64,000 bases of DNA from NCBI GenBank assembly GCA_035455245.1, contig DATIFN010000010.1:62001-126000 (forward strand), written 5' to 3'. Position numbers and translations under genes: made by a program. Source of the stretch: UBA8516 sp035455245 (lineage in GTDB: Archaea; Thermoproteota; Nitrososphaeria; Nitrososphaerales; Nitrosopumilaceae). Position 1 is the first letter of the stretch; each line of letters opens with the position of its first letter. The notes beneath the pieces are model-generated. The model was not told the origin of the DNA and ran no database searches. It worked only from the letters and a program-made list of their open reading frames with translations. This document shows positions 53,196 to 62,395 of the stretch, piece after piece.

Positions 53196-54353
53196 ATGGA
53201 GAGAAAATATCTCTTTACATCTGAATCAGTAACAGAAGGACATCCAGACAAAATATGTGACCAAGTTTCTGATGCAATTTTGGACGAATTCCTAAAACAA
53301 GACCCTGATTCAAGGGTGGCCGTTGAAACCCTGACCACTACCGGGATTATTTTAGTCGCAGGTGAAGTAACTTCAAAAGCAAAGTTTGACATCCAGGACG
53401 TGGTAAGAAGAACAATACGAGAAATTGGTTATGACAATCCTGCATATGGGTTTGATGCGGATTCATGCAGTGTACTGGTATCTCTTCATTCGCAGAGTCC
53501 AGACATATCCCAAGGAGTTTCGTCCTCAGAAAACAAAGATCAGGGAGCGGGAGATCAAGGATTGATGTTTGGGTATGCTACAAATGAAACCGAAGAGCTC
53601 ATGCCTATGCCAATCATACTTGCACACAAACTAACAAAACGACTTGCAGAAGCTAGAAAGAACAAGGAGATTCCTTGGGCAAGACCAGATGGGAAGTCAC
53701 AGGTTACTGTAGAATACGAGGGTGGAAAACCAACAAGACTTGAAGCGGTTGTAATATCTACACAACATTCTCCAGATGTAGACAATGGTCAAATAAAAAA
53801 AGAGATTATTGAAAAAGTAATCAAACCTGTCTGTGGAAAATTCTGGCACGATAAAATTAAAGTTCATGTCAATCCAACTGGTAGATTCGTTATTGGAGGA
53901 CCACCAGGAGATGCTGGTCTTACAGGAAGAAAGATAATAGTTGATACTTATGGAGGCATGGGACGACATGGTGGAGGGGCCTTCTCTGGAAAAGACCCAT
54001 CCAAAGTTGACAGATCAGCCTGTTACATGTGCAGGTATATTGCAAAAAACATAGTTGCTGCGGGTCTTGCAGACAGATGTGAGGTACAAGTTGCCTATGC
54101 AATCGGCGTAGCCGAGCCCGTGTCACTTATGGTCAGTACGTTTGGCACTGGAAAAATCCCAGAAGAACAGATTGAAAATCTGATAAGAAAACACTTCGAT
54201 ATGAGACCATCTTCAATTATATCGCAGTTGAAATTGAAGAGGCCAATTTACAGAAAGACAGCATCATATGGCCATTTTGGACGAAATGAACCAGAATTTA
54301 GCTGGGAACAGATAGATAAAGCAGACACCCTAAGAAAGGCGGCTGGACTTTAA
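53196..54353 (+). CDS. metK: S-adenosylmethionine synthetase, bacterial/eukaryotic type
   Basis: The 385-residue enzyme makes SAM from Met and ATP. It has SVTEGHPDKICDQ, GAGDQGLMFGYA and GGGAFSGKDPSKVDRS, the signatures of bacterial-type MetK. Most archaea instead use a divergent MAT (COG1812 type), so this gene was probably acquired by transfer at some point. SAM feeds the radical SAM, CbiD and methyltransferase genes here. Its 3' end overlaps the convergent 54330 gene by 24 nt. Confidence 0.92.
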   Translation: MERKYLFTSESVTEGHPDKICDQVSDAILDEFLKQDPDSRVAVETLTTTGIILVAGEVTSKAKFDIQDVVRRTIREIGYDNPAYGFDADSCSVLVSLHSQSPDISQGVSSSENKDQGAGDQGLMFGYATNETEELMPMPIILAHKLTKRLAEARKNKEIPWARPDGKSQVTVEYEGGKPTRLEAVVISTQHSPDVDNGQIKKEIIEKVIKPVCGKFWHDKIKVHVNPTGRFVIGGPPGDAGLTGRKIIVDTYGGMGRHGGGAFSGKDPSKVDRSACYMCRYIAKNIVAAGLADRCEVQVAYAIGVAEPVSLMVSTFGTGKIPEEQIENLIRKHFDMRPSSIISQLKLKRPIYRKTASYGHFGRNEPEFSWEQIDKADTLRKAAGL

Positions 54354-55208
54354 GACTTGATGATAAGTTTTAAATTTAATACCTGTAATTTTTTGTAGAT
54401 TTTTGTAGTTTCCCACATAATCTCCTACAAGAATGTTCAGATCATCTATTCCAAAGTGGCTATTTTTATTGTGTAATGCAATTCTATAGGCATCTTCTAA
54501 ATTGATTTTTTTTATGCCGACTTTTTTTCCACCTATGAAATCTTTGATAAAACAATTGTATGTTACCGTTTGAGGGCCTACAAGATCAATAATCTTTTTG
54601 GAGAATTTTTTGTTTAAAATAGATTGAAGAAATACTTCTCCTGCATCTTCGATAGCAATCGGATGTATACGATAGTTTCCAGATCCAGCTACGATAATTT
54701 TGCCATTGTTGATTTGTTTACGAAGAACTCGTGATAAAGGATCATCTTTTCCTATAATATAGGATGCTCGAAAAATTGTATAATCAAGACCAGAATGAAT
54801 GATTTCTTGTTCTGATTTGTATTTTGATATAAAATATCCAAAAGTAGTATTTTTATTCACTCCAAGCCCGCTGATATAAATTATTTTTTTAATACCAGCT
54901 TTTTTGCACAAATTCACTGCATTTTTTGTAAGGCCTACATTTACTTTTTCATAATCATTATCAGCTGTTTGTCTTCCTTTTCCTATGAAATGCAGTAATG
55001 CGGAACATTTCCTTAGGCTCGGTATAAGTCGTTTTTCAGAAAGATCCTGTGAAATTAGCACAGTTCCAGATTTTATAGAACTGGTTCTATCTTTTCGAAT
55101 AATGTTAATTACTTGAATGCCTTTCTTTGAAAATTGACGTCCTATGTTCCTACCTACAAAACCGTTTGCACCGGTTATACAGACTGTCAATGCTTGATTC
55201 CTATTCAT
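54330..55208 (-). CDS. NAD(P)-binding SDR-like protein (NDUFA9/NmrA-like)
   Basis: A 292-residue atypical SDR beginning VCITGANGFVGRNIG, followed by IYISGLGV and a GLDYTIFRASYIIG region; a classical YxxxK is reduced to SKYKSE. This resembles the NDUFA9/complex-I-associated or nucleoside-sugar epimerase families. Substrate unknown. Divergent from the J-protein gene. Confidence 0.72.
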   Translation of the reverse strand: MNRNQALTVCITGANGFVGRNIGRQFSKKGIQVINIIRKDRTSSIKSGTVLISQDLSEKRLIPSLRKCSALLHFIGKGRQTADNDYEKVNVGLTKNAVNLCKKAGIKKIIYISGLGVNKNTTFGYFISKYKSEQEIIHSGLDYTIFRASYIIGKDDPLSRVLRKQINNGKIIVAGSGNYRIHPIAIEDAGEVFLQSILNKKFSKKIIDLVGPQTVTYNCFIKDFIGGKKVGIKKINLEDAYRIALHNKNSHFGIDDLNILVGDYVGNYKNLQKITGIKFKTYHQVLKSSRLS

Positions 55209-55266
55209 TATTGCAGTAAGATATTCCCGACAAATTAATTTTAAAGGTATGGTATGAAAAAACAGG

Positions 55267-55704
55267 TTGAACCCCTCTGATTGTTATGAGATTTTGGGTG
55301 TCCAAAGAGGATCTTCCCAAAAGGAGATTAAGGCAGCATACCGAAAACTCTCCCTGAGATACCATCCTGACAGGAATAAGAATGAAAAAGATGGAAAGAA
55401 GTTAAAGCAGATTATTGAAGCATATCAGTTTCTTAGACTAGAAGAAAAGAACAGCCATAAAAAATCGCAAGTGGATATTGAATCTACCTACACCACGTTT
55501 TGGAGATATTATGATAGAACAGGAAATGAGTCACCGTTTTCAAATGGAGCAAATTTTAGTAGATTTGATTTTGGTGTAAATGTTAATGATGTATATGAAC
55601 ACAACCAAGAAAAACCGACATCACATATGCTCACCCACATTCTGCTTTATGGAGGTCTTGGGGTCATGGCATTGTGGATAATTCTTTCTGGAATATTAAG
55701 ATAA
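55267..55704 (+). CDS. membrane-anchored mini J-protein
   Basis: A 145-residue protein: a J-domain (about 5-70, HPDRNK), a polar linker, and a C-terminal hydrophobic segment (about 121-142) that may anchor it. It has no Gly/Phe or zinc domains, so it is a type III J-protein. It may recruit DnaK to the membrane. Start TTG. Confidence 0.78.
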   Translation: MNPSDCYEILGVQRGSSQKEIKAAYRKLSLRYHPDRNKNEKDGKKLKQIIEAYQFLRLEEKNSHKKSQVDIESTYTTFWRYYDRTGNESPFSNGANFSRFDFGVNVNDVYEHNQEKPTSHMLTHILLYGGLGVMALWIILSGILR

Positions 55705-55742
55705 ACTGATAAAGGTTAATACGTGAAAAAACAATTTTTGGT

Positions 55743-56834
55743 GTGGAAAATGAATTCGTACCAAAAGGAAAACTTAGGACTGGCTTCACTACTGGTACGT
55801 GTGCCACAGCAGGATCAATTGCGGCAGTTTTAGCTATCGATAATCAAAAAAAAATACATTCCGTTGATGTTATCCTACCTAAACAAAAAACAATTCAAAT
55901 AACAATTGCAGATTGCAAATTCACAAAGAACAGTGCCAGATGTTTGGTAATAAAAGATGGGGGAGATGATCCTGATGTCACACATGGCGCTGAGATATGG
56001 ACTGAAGTGTCATTAACCAGTAAACCAAAAAAAATAGAGATAGATGGAGGTATTGGAGTGGGCAGAGTTACAAAGCCTGGCCTTGGACTTGAGATAGGTT
56101 CAGCGGCAATTAATCCAACTCCAAAAAAAATGATAATGGAAAACATTTCAAAAGTAGCCCAAGATCTTCTAGAAAAAAATGGTCTCAGTGTAATGATTTC
56201 TGTTCCTAAAGGCAAAGAGCTTGCATCAAAAACTGATAATCCAAGACTGGGGATCTTGGGCGGCATCTCAATTTTAGGAACAAGTGGAATCGTTGTTCCG
56301 TATTCAACCGCATCGTTTGCAGCAGCAATCAGACAAAGTCTTGATGTTACAATAGCTATGGGAAATGACACTGTTGTCTTAACTACTGGTGGAAGAAGTG
56401 AGGATTTTTCAAGAAACATAATCAAGCTGCCAGACCATTGTTTTGTGCAGATGGGTGATTTTTCTGGATACACCATCCAACAATGTACAAAAAAGAAGAT
56501 CAAAAAGGCGCACGTTGCTGGATTTATCGGTAAACTAACAAAAATGGCAATGGGAGTAAAACAGACCCATGTAAAGGGCTCAAAAGTAGATATGGAGTTT
56601 TTATCTAGGCTTGCTCAAAAATGTAATGCGGATACAAAAATTCTAAATGAAATAAAAAAAGCAAACACTGCAAGATATGTGTATGAGATAGTTTTAAAAG
56701 AAAAACTTACTGGGTTCTTTGATAAGGTATGTGAAGAAGTTTACAAACAATTGAGGAATCATTCAGGAAAAAAAATTGAAATGGATATAATAATGTTCGA
56801 TTTTGATGGTAAGATAATAGGCAGATATCCATAG
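55743..56834 (+). CDS. cbiD: cobalt-precorrin-5B C1-methyltransferase CbiD
   Basis: The 363-residue protein starts KLRTGFTTGTCATAGSIAA, the CbiD signature, and includes GIGVGRVTKPGL and AIGNDTVVLTTGG-like segments. It methylates C1 of the corrin ring in the anaerobic B12 pathway using SAM. Start GTG. First of cbiD-cbiG-cbiX-cbiC, spaced 34 nt, then overlapping, all on the plus strand. Confidence 0.92.
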   Translation: MENEFVPKGKLRTGFTTGTCATAGSIAAVLAIDNQKKIHSVDVILPKQKTIQITIADCKFTKNSARCLVIKDGGDDPDVTHGAEIWTEVSLTSKPKKIEIDGGIGVGRVTKPGLGLEIGSAAINPTPKKMIMENISKVAQDLLEKNGLSVMISVPKGKELASKTDNPRLGILGGISILGTSGIVVPYSTASFAAAIRQSLDVTIAMGNDTVVLTTGGRSEDFSRNIIKLPDHCFVQMGDFSGYTIQQCTKKKIKKAHVAGFIGKLTKMAMGVKQTHVKGSKVDMEFLSRLAQKCNADTKILNEIKKANTARYVYEIVLKEKLTGFFDKVCEEVYKQLRNHSGKKIEMDIIMFDFDGKIIGRYP

Positions 56835-56868
56835 TAACAGATATCTTTAGTATAAAAAAAATCATGTT

Positions 56869-57933
56869 GTGGAAAAGGTTGCCATTATTGCAATCACAAA
56901 AAATGGGATAGAGATAGGCCTATCCTTAAAAAAGAAATTTCCGATTTGGAAAATTTACGTACCGTCAAAATTTTCCAATAATAATTCACAAATAGATTGG
57001 TTTGATGAATCTACAACAATAAAGATTGGAGAATTATTCAGGACCAGTGAAGCACTTGTTTGCGTATTCTCTTTAGGGGCAGTGATAAGATTAATTGCGC
57101 CTCACATGAAGGACAAAAAAACAGATCCCGCCGTAGTTGTAATTGATGATACCGGAAAGTTTGCGATTAGCACTCTCTCGGGACACCTCGGTGGTGCAAA
57201 CCAGCTTACAGATGACATTGCCAAGGTTCTAAATGCGTCAGCCGTTATTACTACGGCTGCAGACGTGAACCAAACCATTGCTGTAGATCTACTTGGTAAG
57301 GAATTTGGTTGGCAGATAGATGATGATTCAACAGTTACAAAGGTTAGCGCGTTTATGGTAAACGATGAAAAAATAGGAGTTTTCCAGGATGCTGGTGAAA
57401 AAAACTGGTGGGCCACAAAAAAAGAACTTCCAAAAAATGTAACGATTTATGATAATTTTGAAGAGCTGAGAAATTCCACTTGTAAAGGATACCTGATAAT
57501 TTCTGATAGAATAATCGATGATAATCAAATATTGAAAAACGCAGTGGTGTACAGACCAAAGACATTAGTTGTCGGTGTCGGATTGCATTGGGATACTTCC
57601 AGTAATACAATCAAGGATGGGTTGGGATACTGTGCAAAAAACTTTGGGTTAAGCATAAAATCCGTAGCACGATTTGCATCCATTAAGAAAGAAGCTCAGG
57701 TAGAAGGACTTCAAGTTCTAGCAAAAGAGATGAGCGTTTCTGTGGATTACTACGAAAAAGAAGAGCTTGCACAAATAACTATACCAAACCCATCAGATAC
57801 TGTACAGGCTTTCGAGGGGACACCAAGTGTTTCTGAAGCAGCTGCCCTAAGAAGTTCAAACGGGAAATTAGTTGTTGAGAAGCAGAAATTTCCTCCAAAT
57901 CTGACTATTGCCATAGCTAGGATTTCAAAATGA
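56869..57933 (+). CDS. cbiG: cobalt-precorrin-5A hydrolase CbiG
   Basis: A 354-residue CbiG with LGAVIRLIAPHMKDKKTDPAVVV, FAISTLSGHLGGAN and the C-terminal VVGVGLHWDTSS domain. It opens the lactone and releases acetaldehyde at C20. Start GTG. The stop overlaps the CbiX start by 4 nt. Confidence 0.92.
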   Translation: MEKVAIIAITKNGIEIGLSLKKKFPIWKIYVPSKFSNNNSQIDWFDESTTIKIGELFRTSEALVCVFSLGAVIRLIAPHMKDKKTDPAVVVIDDTGKFAISTLSGHLGGANQLTDDIAKVLNASAVITTAADVNQTIAVDLLGKEFGWQIDDDSTVTKVSAFMVNDEKIGVFQDAGEKNWWATKKELPKNVTIYDNFEELRNSTCKGYLIISDRIIDDNQILKNAVVYRPKTLVVGVGLHWDTSSNTIKDGLGYCAKNFGLSIKSVARFASIKKEAQVEGLQVLAKEMSVSVDYYEKEELAQITIPNPSDTVQAFEGTPSVSEAAALRSSNGKLVVEKQKFPPNLTIAIARISK

Positions 57934-58676
57934 AAAGAGGAATTTTACTCATAGACAGAGGAAGCAAGGAGAAGGAGGTACAAGACGAGCTTAGCTATAT
58001 TTGTGAGAAGGTCAAAACAAAAGGAAACTACCTCTTTTGTGACTATTGCTTTTTAGAGGTAATTCCACCCTTTATAGAAGAAGGCATTGAAAAATGTCTC
58101 AAACATGAAACAGAGGCATTAACAATTGTACCTTATTTTTTATATCCGGGAAAAAAGGTCAAGGCAGCCGTAAATACAGCCATCGCGATGCAATCTAAAA
58201 CCAAGGTCAAGCTTGTTGTTTCAAAACCTATGAGTCAACATAAGTTAATGATTAGCCTGGTGGATGAAAAAATAAAATCCACACTTGTTAAAAATAAAAT
58301 AACACTTCCCAAAAAACAAGTGGATGTTTTGATAATCGGACATGGAAGCAAGGATCCCAACGCAAAAATAGCCATCAGATATGTGGTGGATGGATTGGCA
58401 CCAGAATATAGAAATGTAGATTATTGTTTTTTAGAAATTGAAGAACCAAATATTTCTCAGGGAGTCGAAAAATGTGTAAAAAATTCACCAGAAGTAATGA
58501 TTGTGATGTTTTACTTTCTGCATGAGGGGGCGCATGTAAAAAGAGATATTTACGCAGATCTAAATCCTGCGCTAGAAAAATCAGCTTTGAAAAATGTTTT
58601 TGTGACCGAGCATCTTGGAACGGACGAAAAGATGATAGATCTCATTATTGAACGGGCAAAAGAGGTTGAAAAATGA
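57930..58676 (+). CDS. cbiX: sirohydrochlorin cobaltochelatase CbiX with degenerate N-terminal half
   Basis: A 248-residue protein of two CbiX-like repeats (about 1-110 and 118-225). The second has GHGSKDPNA with His and FYFLHEGAHVKRD with its second His, as in active CbiX. The first has DRGSKEKEV and PYFLYPGKKV, with both histidines replaced by R and K. Shared YCFLE and G-x-E-K-C segments prove the duplication. The second half likely inserts cobalt; the first may hold structure. It overlaps cbiG and cbiC by 4 nt each. Confidence 0.85.
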   Translation: MKRGILLIDRGSKEKEVQDELSYICEKVKTKGNYLFCDYCFLEVIPPFIEEGIEKCLKHETEALTIVPYFLYPGKKVKAAVNTAIAMQSKTKVKLVVSKPMSQHKLMISLVDEKIKSTLVKNKITLPKKQVDVLIIGHGSKDPNAKIAIRYVVDGLAPEYRNVDYCFLEIEEPNISQGVEKCVKNSPEVMIVMFYFLHEGAHVKRDIYADLNPALEKSALKNVFVTEHLGTDEKMIDLIIERAKEVEK

Positions 58677-59329
58677 TTACCAAGAAAGGGCAATCTATAG
58701 AAGACAAAAGTATGGAAATTATAGAAAATGAGATCGGCTCCCATTCATATAATGAAAAAGAATGGCCGATTGTTAGAAGAGTAATTCATGCAACTGCAGA
58801 TTTTGATTTTGCGAGACAAAACCTGATCGTTTTTCATAAAAATGCCATATCAAGTGGCATTAATGCCTTAGAAAACGGTTGTAACATCATTGTGGATGTG
58901 AATGGCGTCATAGGGGGGCTTAACAAGGAAAACTTGAAAGAGTTTGGAAACAAGGCAATTTGTAACATTTCTGATTCAAATATTATAGAGCAAGCAAAGA
59001 AACTAAACAAAACACGCGCACAGACCTCCATGCGAATGGTAGCCTCAGAGATGAACGGAGGGGTGGTTGCAATAGGCAATGCCCCAACAGCACTATTAGA
59101 AGTGGTTCAAATGATAAGGGAAAATGTGACACGACCAGCTCTTGTTGTTGGAATTCCAGTTGGTTTTGTGTGTGCAGTAGAATCAAAAGAAGAACTTCAG
59201 ACACTTAACATTCCATACATTACAAACAAGGGCCGTAAGGGTGGAAGCCCTTGTGCATCCGCAATAGTAAATGCATTGTTTAAGATATTAAAAAACAATC
59301 AAATGGCTAAGAGTTTACCGATAAGGTAA
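58673..59329 (+). CDS. cbiC: precorrin-8X (cobalt-precorrin-8) methylmutase
   Basis: The 218-residue enzyme moves a methyl group from C11 to C12. VIHATADFDF holds the catalytic His, with SMRMVASEMNGGVVAIGNAPTAL and CVIRRGRKGGS-like NKGRKGGSPCASA. It ends the cbi cluster. Confidence 0.93.
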   Translation: MITKKGQSIEDKSMEIIENEIGSHSYNEKEWPIVRRVIHATADFDFARQNLIVFHKNAISSGINALENGCNIIVDVNGVIGGLNKENLKEFGNKAICNISDSNIIEQAKKLNKTRAQTSMRMVASEMNGGVVAIGNAPTALLEVVQMIRENVTRPALVVGIPVGFVCAVESKEELQTLNIPYITNKGRKGGSPCASAIVNALFKILKNNQMAKSLPIR

Positions 59330-59447
59330 AGGAAAGCCCTCCTACGAATAAAAAATCTCGTCAACTAAGTAATAGTTTACGTTATAGTTTTTTGAAAATG
59401 GCTTAAGGTCATAATCATAATAATTTTGGTATTAAAAAATTTTTAGA

Positions 59448-60803
59448 TTACTTTCTGGAATGTGCAATACAGTTTTGGACAAAATTTCTTGCAATTCCTG
59501 GCAGTGCAAAATGTAGATGCATGTATGAAGCAAGTGTGTTATATTGCATTAAACCATCTTTTTGGTTTTTTATTCCAATGCCAATCGATAGATCATAGGC
59601 AAATTTGGAATCCTTTGGTACTGACTCTAATTCAGAAAAGTGAAACTCATGTCCCTGGATTGTCCTTGTGGTCTTTGCTATAAGACAATTCTTCACAATA
59701 CTAGCTTTGGTATAGTTTAGCTTGAGTTTTTTCTGCATTTTGGTTGTGGCATCGTAAAGGCCAACCATTTTAAATTTTTTAGAATCGTATTCAATTGATT
59801 TTGTAAGATACATCAAGCCTCCACATTCAGCATAGATCGGAATTCCAGACTCTGCAAGTGTTCTGATATTTTTTCGCATTTTGGAGTTTTTCTCAAGTGC
59901 ATCACTAATAACTTCAGGAAAGCCACCACCAATATAGATCCCATCACAATCAGGCACATTCAAGTCAGACACAGGACTGAAAAATTCTAGTTTGGCTCCC
60001 TCTTTTTGTAGGGCATCCAAGTTATCCTGATAGTAAAAATTGAAGGATTCATCAAGTGCAACCGCAATGGTTGTTTTCTTTTTTAGATTTTTTTCCTTAG
60101 GAATTGAACCAAGAGAGGGAATTTTGCCTCCAATCTGGAGGATTTTTTCAATATCGATAAAACCAGAAATTGTTTTTGCTATGTTCGATATTTTTGATTC
60201 GAGTGTTCTTTGCTCAGAAACTGGAATCAATCCAAGGTGTCTTGATTCCATGATAAAATTAGGATTTTTTGGAATAACACCAACGATAGGAACATTCAGT
60301 GAAGAAAGTGCCTGCCTGCAAAGATTCTCATGTTTTTTGCTTCCAATCTTGTTTAGAATAAAACCAGAAATTCTGGAATTCTTTTGAAATTTGGTAAATC
60401 CAAGAGCTGTTGCAGCTATCGAACGTGCTGTTTTGCTTGCATCTAAAACCAGGATCACAGGAGTCTTTAAGATTTTAGCCACATGATACGTGCTGGAAAA
60501 ATTGGAATCCCCAGAAAATCCGTCATAGAATCCCATAACTCCTTCAATCACAGAGAAATCAGAATTGGAATTATTTACAAAACTTTTTTCAACTCCCTTT
60601 AAACCCATAAGCCAAGGATCTAAATTTCGAGCAGGTTTACCAGAAACAGCAGAAAGATAAGTAGGATCTATAAAATCTGGTCCGACTTTGAACGTTTGTA
60701 CCGAATATCGGCGTTTTTTGATACCATGAATAATTGCCGCAGTAATTGAGGTTTTGCCAACACCACTTGATGTGCCTGCAAGAACAATCCGTGGAATTTT
60801 CAT
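59448..60803 (-). CDS. cbiA: cobyrinate a,c-diamide synthase CbiA
   Basis: The 451-residue protein has a P-loop GTSSGVGKTSI (about 10-20), a central DTHB-type ATPase core with GYDGFSGDS-like FYDGFSG, and a class I glutaminase domain with YAECGGLMYL (catalytic Cys) and the His in GHEFHFSE. It amidates the a and c side chains. The start overlaps the preceding flavoprotein by 4 nt. Confidence 0.93.
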   Translation of the reverse strand: MKIPRIVLAGTSSGVGKTSITAAIIHGIKKRRYSVQTFKVGPDFIDPTYLSAVSGKPARNLDPWLMGLKGVEKSFVNNSNSDFSVIEGVMGFYDGFSGDSNFSSTYHVAKILKTPVILVLDASKTARSIAATALGFTKFQKNSRISGFILNKIGSKKHENLCRQALSSLNVPIVGVIPKNPNFIMESRHLGLIPVSEQRTLESKISNIAKTISGFIDIEKILQIGGKIPSLGSIPKEKNLKKKTTIAVALDESFNFYYQDNLDALQKEGAKLEFFSPVSDLNVPDCDGIYIGGGFPEVISDALEKNSKMRKNIRTLAESGIPIYAECGGLMYLTKSIEYDSKKFKMVGLYDATTKMQKKLKLNYTKASIVKNCLIAKTTRTIQGHEFHFSELESVPKDSKFAYDLSIGIGIKNQKDGLMQYNTLASYMHLHFALPGIARNFVQNCIAHSRK

Positions 60804-62023
60804 GAACCCGTTCCTGTTACGTTTTTTACCATATCAAAAAGCTGTCTAACTGCCAGTTTAGGGTGGTGCGCAGCCAGACTAATCATACTTGAAAAGCTGA
60901 AATCTGCCTTGATAAAGTCAAGAAACTCCTCAGAAGATAATTCGTTTATTATTTCAATTTCTTTATCCCATTCTTTATCAGTCAGTGAAAGCCATCTACT
61001 TTGTACTTTAATAGCTGCTTTGATCTTTGAGCCTATAGCTTTTTTCCAGGTATCTTCATATGGCTTTAACGATTCTTTTGATGCATTACCTTGTAAAATA
61101 GAATTAGCTCCTACATGACCAGCTAGACGGCCAAACTCAATTGCATATCTTATTCCCTCAAGAACAAGTGGGTTTGCATGTCCTGCTGCATCACCAACAA
61201 GTATTAGGTTGTCAGCAATCGTAGCATGTGTTAAACCTTCATTTGGAATGAGTCCATAATGAAATTCAATTGGAGTTATTTTTCCTAGTTGTGCTATTGG
61301 ACCTGGTTTTTTCTCAACAAGTTCAAGTAGGCGCTGTGTAGGGTCCACTTGTGATTCTGGTTTTCCTATACCGACTCCTATTCTTATTCTGTTTTTACCT
61401 AATGGAAAAATCCATGCATAGCCTGCAGGAGAATATTTTTGTCCTACCATTAATGACCAGGTTTCTGGATCAATATTTTCTACATATGCTTCATACTCTG
61501 CACCAACTCCAAACCTTTTCCATTGTGAAACAATACCAAGATTTTTTCCGATGACTGAATAGAAACCACTTGCGTCTATTACAAGCTTAGAGCGAAAAAT
61601 TAAATCGTCTTTTAGTGATGTGGCTTTAACTCCTACCAGTTTTCCTTCACTGGTCAAAGGACTTGTTACATTGGTTCGTACGAAAATATCTGCTCCAGCA
61701 TTAGCTGCTTGGTTTGCAAGAAATTGGTAGGTTTTTCTAACATCCAAAACGGCTGCCTGATACTCATCACTATGTATTGTTACATGATTGTTTGGTGAAT
61801 AAAAAGAGTAATTCTTTATAGGATTATAAAAATCGGACGTGATACCAAATTTATTAATTTCATTGATCCAAGTCACACCACTTGTTCTAACGCTCTGTGC
61901 AATCGCTTCTTCTCTTTCAAGTACTGCTACACGTAATCCTTTTTTTGCGGCTGTCCATGCTGCTGAAGTACCAGCAGGTCCTGCACCCACAACTACTATA
62001 TCATAATCGTACTCCTTTGTCAT
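60800..62023 (-). CDS. geranylgeranyl reductase family flavoprotein
   Basis: The 407-residue protein begins with an FAD-binding motif VVVGAGPAGTSAAWTAAK and has the GDAAGHANPLVLEG motif typical of digeranylgeranylglycerophospholipid and menaquinone reductases. It probably saturates double bonds in archaeal lipids or quinones. It precedes cbiA with a 4-nt overlap, so they are co-transcribed. A TATA box at 62048-62056 is 27 nt before ATG. Confidence 0.86.
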   Translation of the reverse strand: MTKEYDYDIVVVGAGPAGTSAAWTAAKKGLRVAVLEREEAIAQSVRTSGVTWINEINKFGITSDFYNPIKNYSFYSPNNHVTIHSDEYQAAVLDVRKTYQFLANQAANAGADIFVRTNVTSPLTSEGKLVGVKATSLKDDLIFRSKLVIDASGFYSVIGKNLGIVSQWKRFGVGAEYEAYVENIDPETWSLMVGQKYSPAGYAWIFPLGKNRIRIGVGIGKPESQVDPTQRLLELVEKKPGPIAQLGKITPIEFHYGLIPNEGLTHATIADNLILVGDAAGHANPLVLEGIRYAIEFGRLAGHVGANSILQGNASKESLKPYEDTWKKAIGSKIKAAIKVQSRWLSLTDKEWDKEIEIINELSSEEFLDFIKADFSFSSMISLAAHHPKLAVRQLFDMVKNVTGTGS

Positions 62024-62395
62024 TAAATCATCATCTTTGAAACGACGATTATAAACTCATTTTTCTGTTTCAATCATTCAGATTTATTGCCAACCAGAAA
62101 AGGAACAACAACTTTAGTTATCATCGTTAAACAGGATCCAAATTGTTCTACCGAATTAATGTGATCGTTTAGCTCCATAGCTTACGAGTAGTAAGGGGAT
62201 CATGGTACATATCGTGATAAAAGAGGGTTAGTGCTTATGCAATACGTGTTTTGTCATCAATCTAACTACAAGGAATCACACAGAGTATGACCTGAATGAA
62301 TAATCCTTATGGGCGATTTTTTGCAATATTTCAAGTGTGTTAATTTTTTCGAAATACCCTAATCTTTTTAGTTTGCCCCTGGAACCAAAAAGAGA
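62024..62395. other. 372-bp divergent intergenic region
   Basis: Holds the TATA box of the flavoprotein (62048-62056) and the cobA promoter region. No tRNA or long ORF is found. A weak stem-loop (CTTAC/GTAAG with outer TGATC/GATCA) occurs at 62162-62201. Two short ORFs of 9 and 17 codons are unremarkable. I cannot find a known cobalamin-riboswitch fold. Confidence 0.4.
62048..62056 (-). promoter_or_regulatory. TATA box of the geranylgeranyl reductase-cbiA unit
   Basis: GTTTATAAT on the minus strand, about 28 nt before ATG 62023, in the usual leaderless position. Confidence 0.5.

Noticed and set aside
55895..56503. 202-codon antisense frame
   Set aside because: Fully opposite cbiD, whose family motifs are clear; no recognisable domain.
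62162..62201. tRNA-like or riboswitch element
   Set aside because: Only a weak stem-loop; no T-arm, no cobalamin-box motif.
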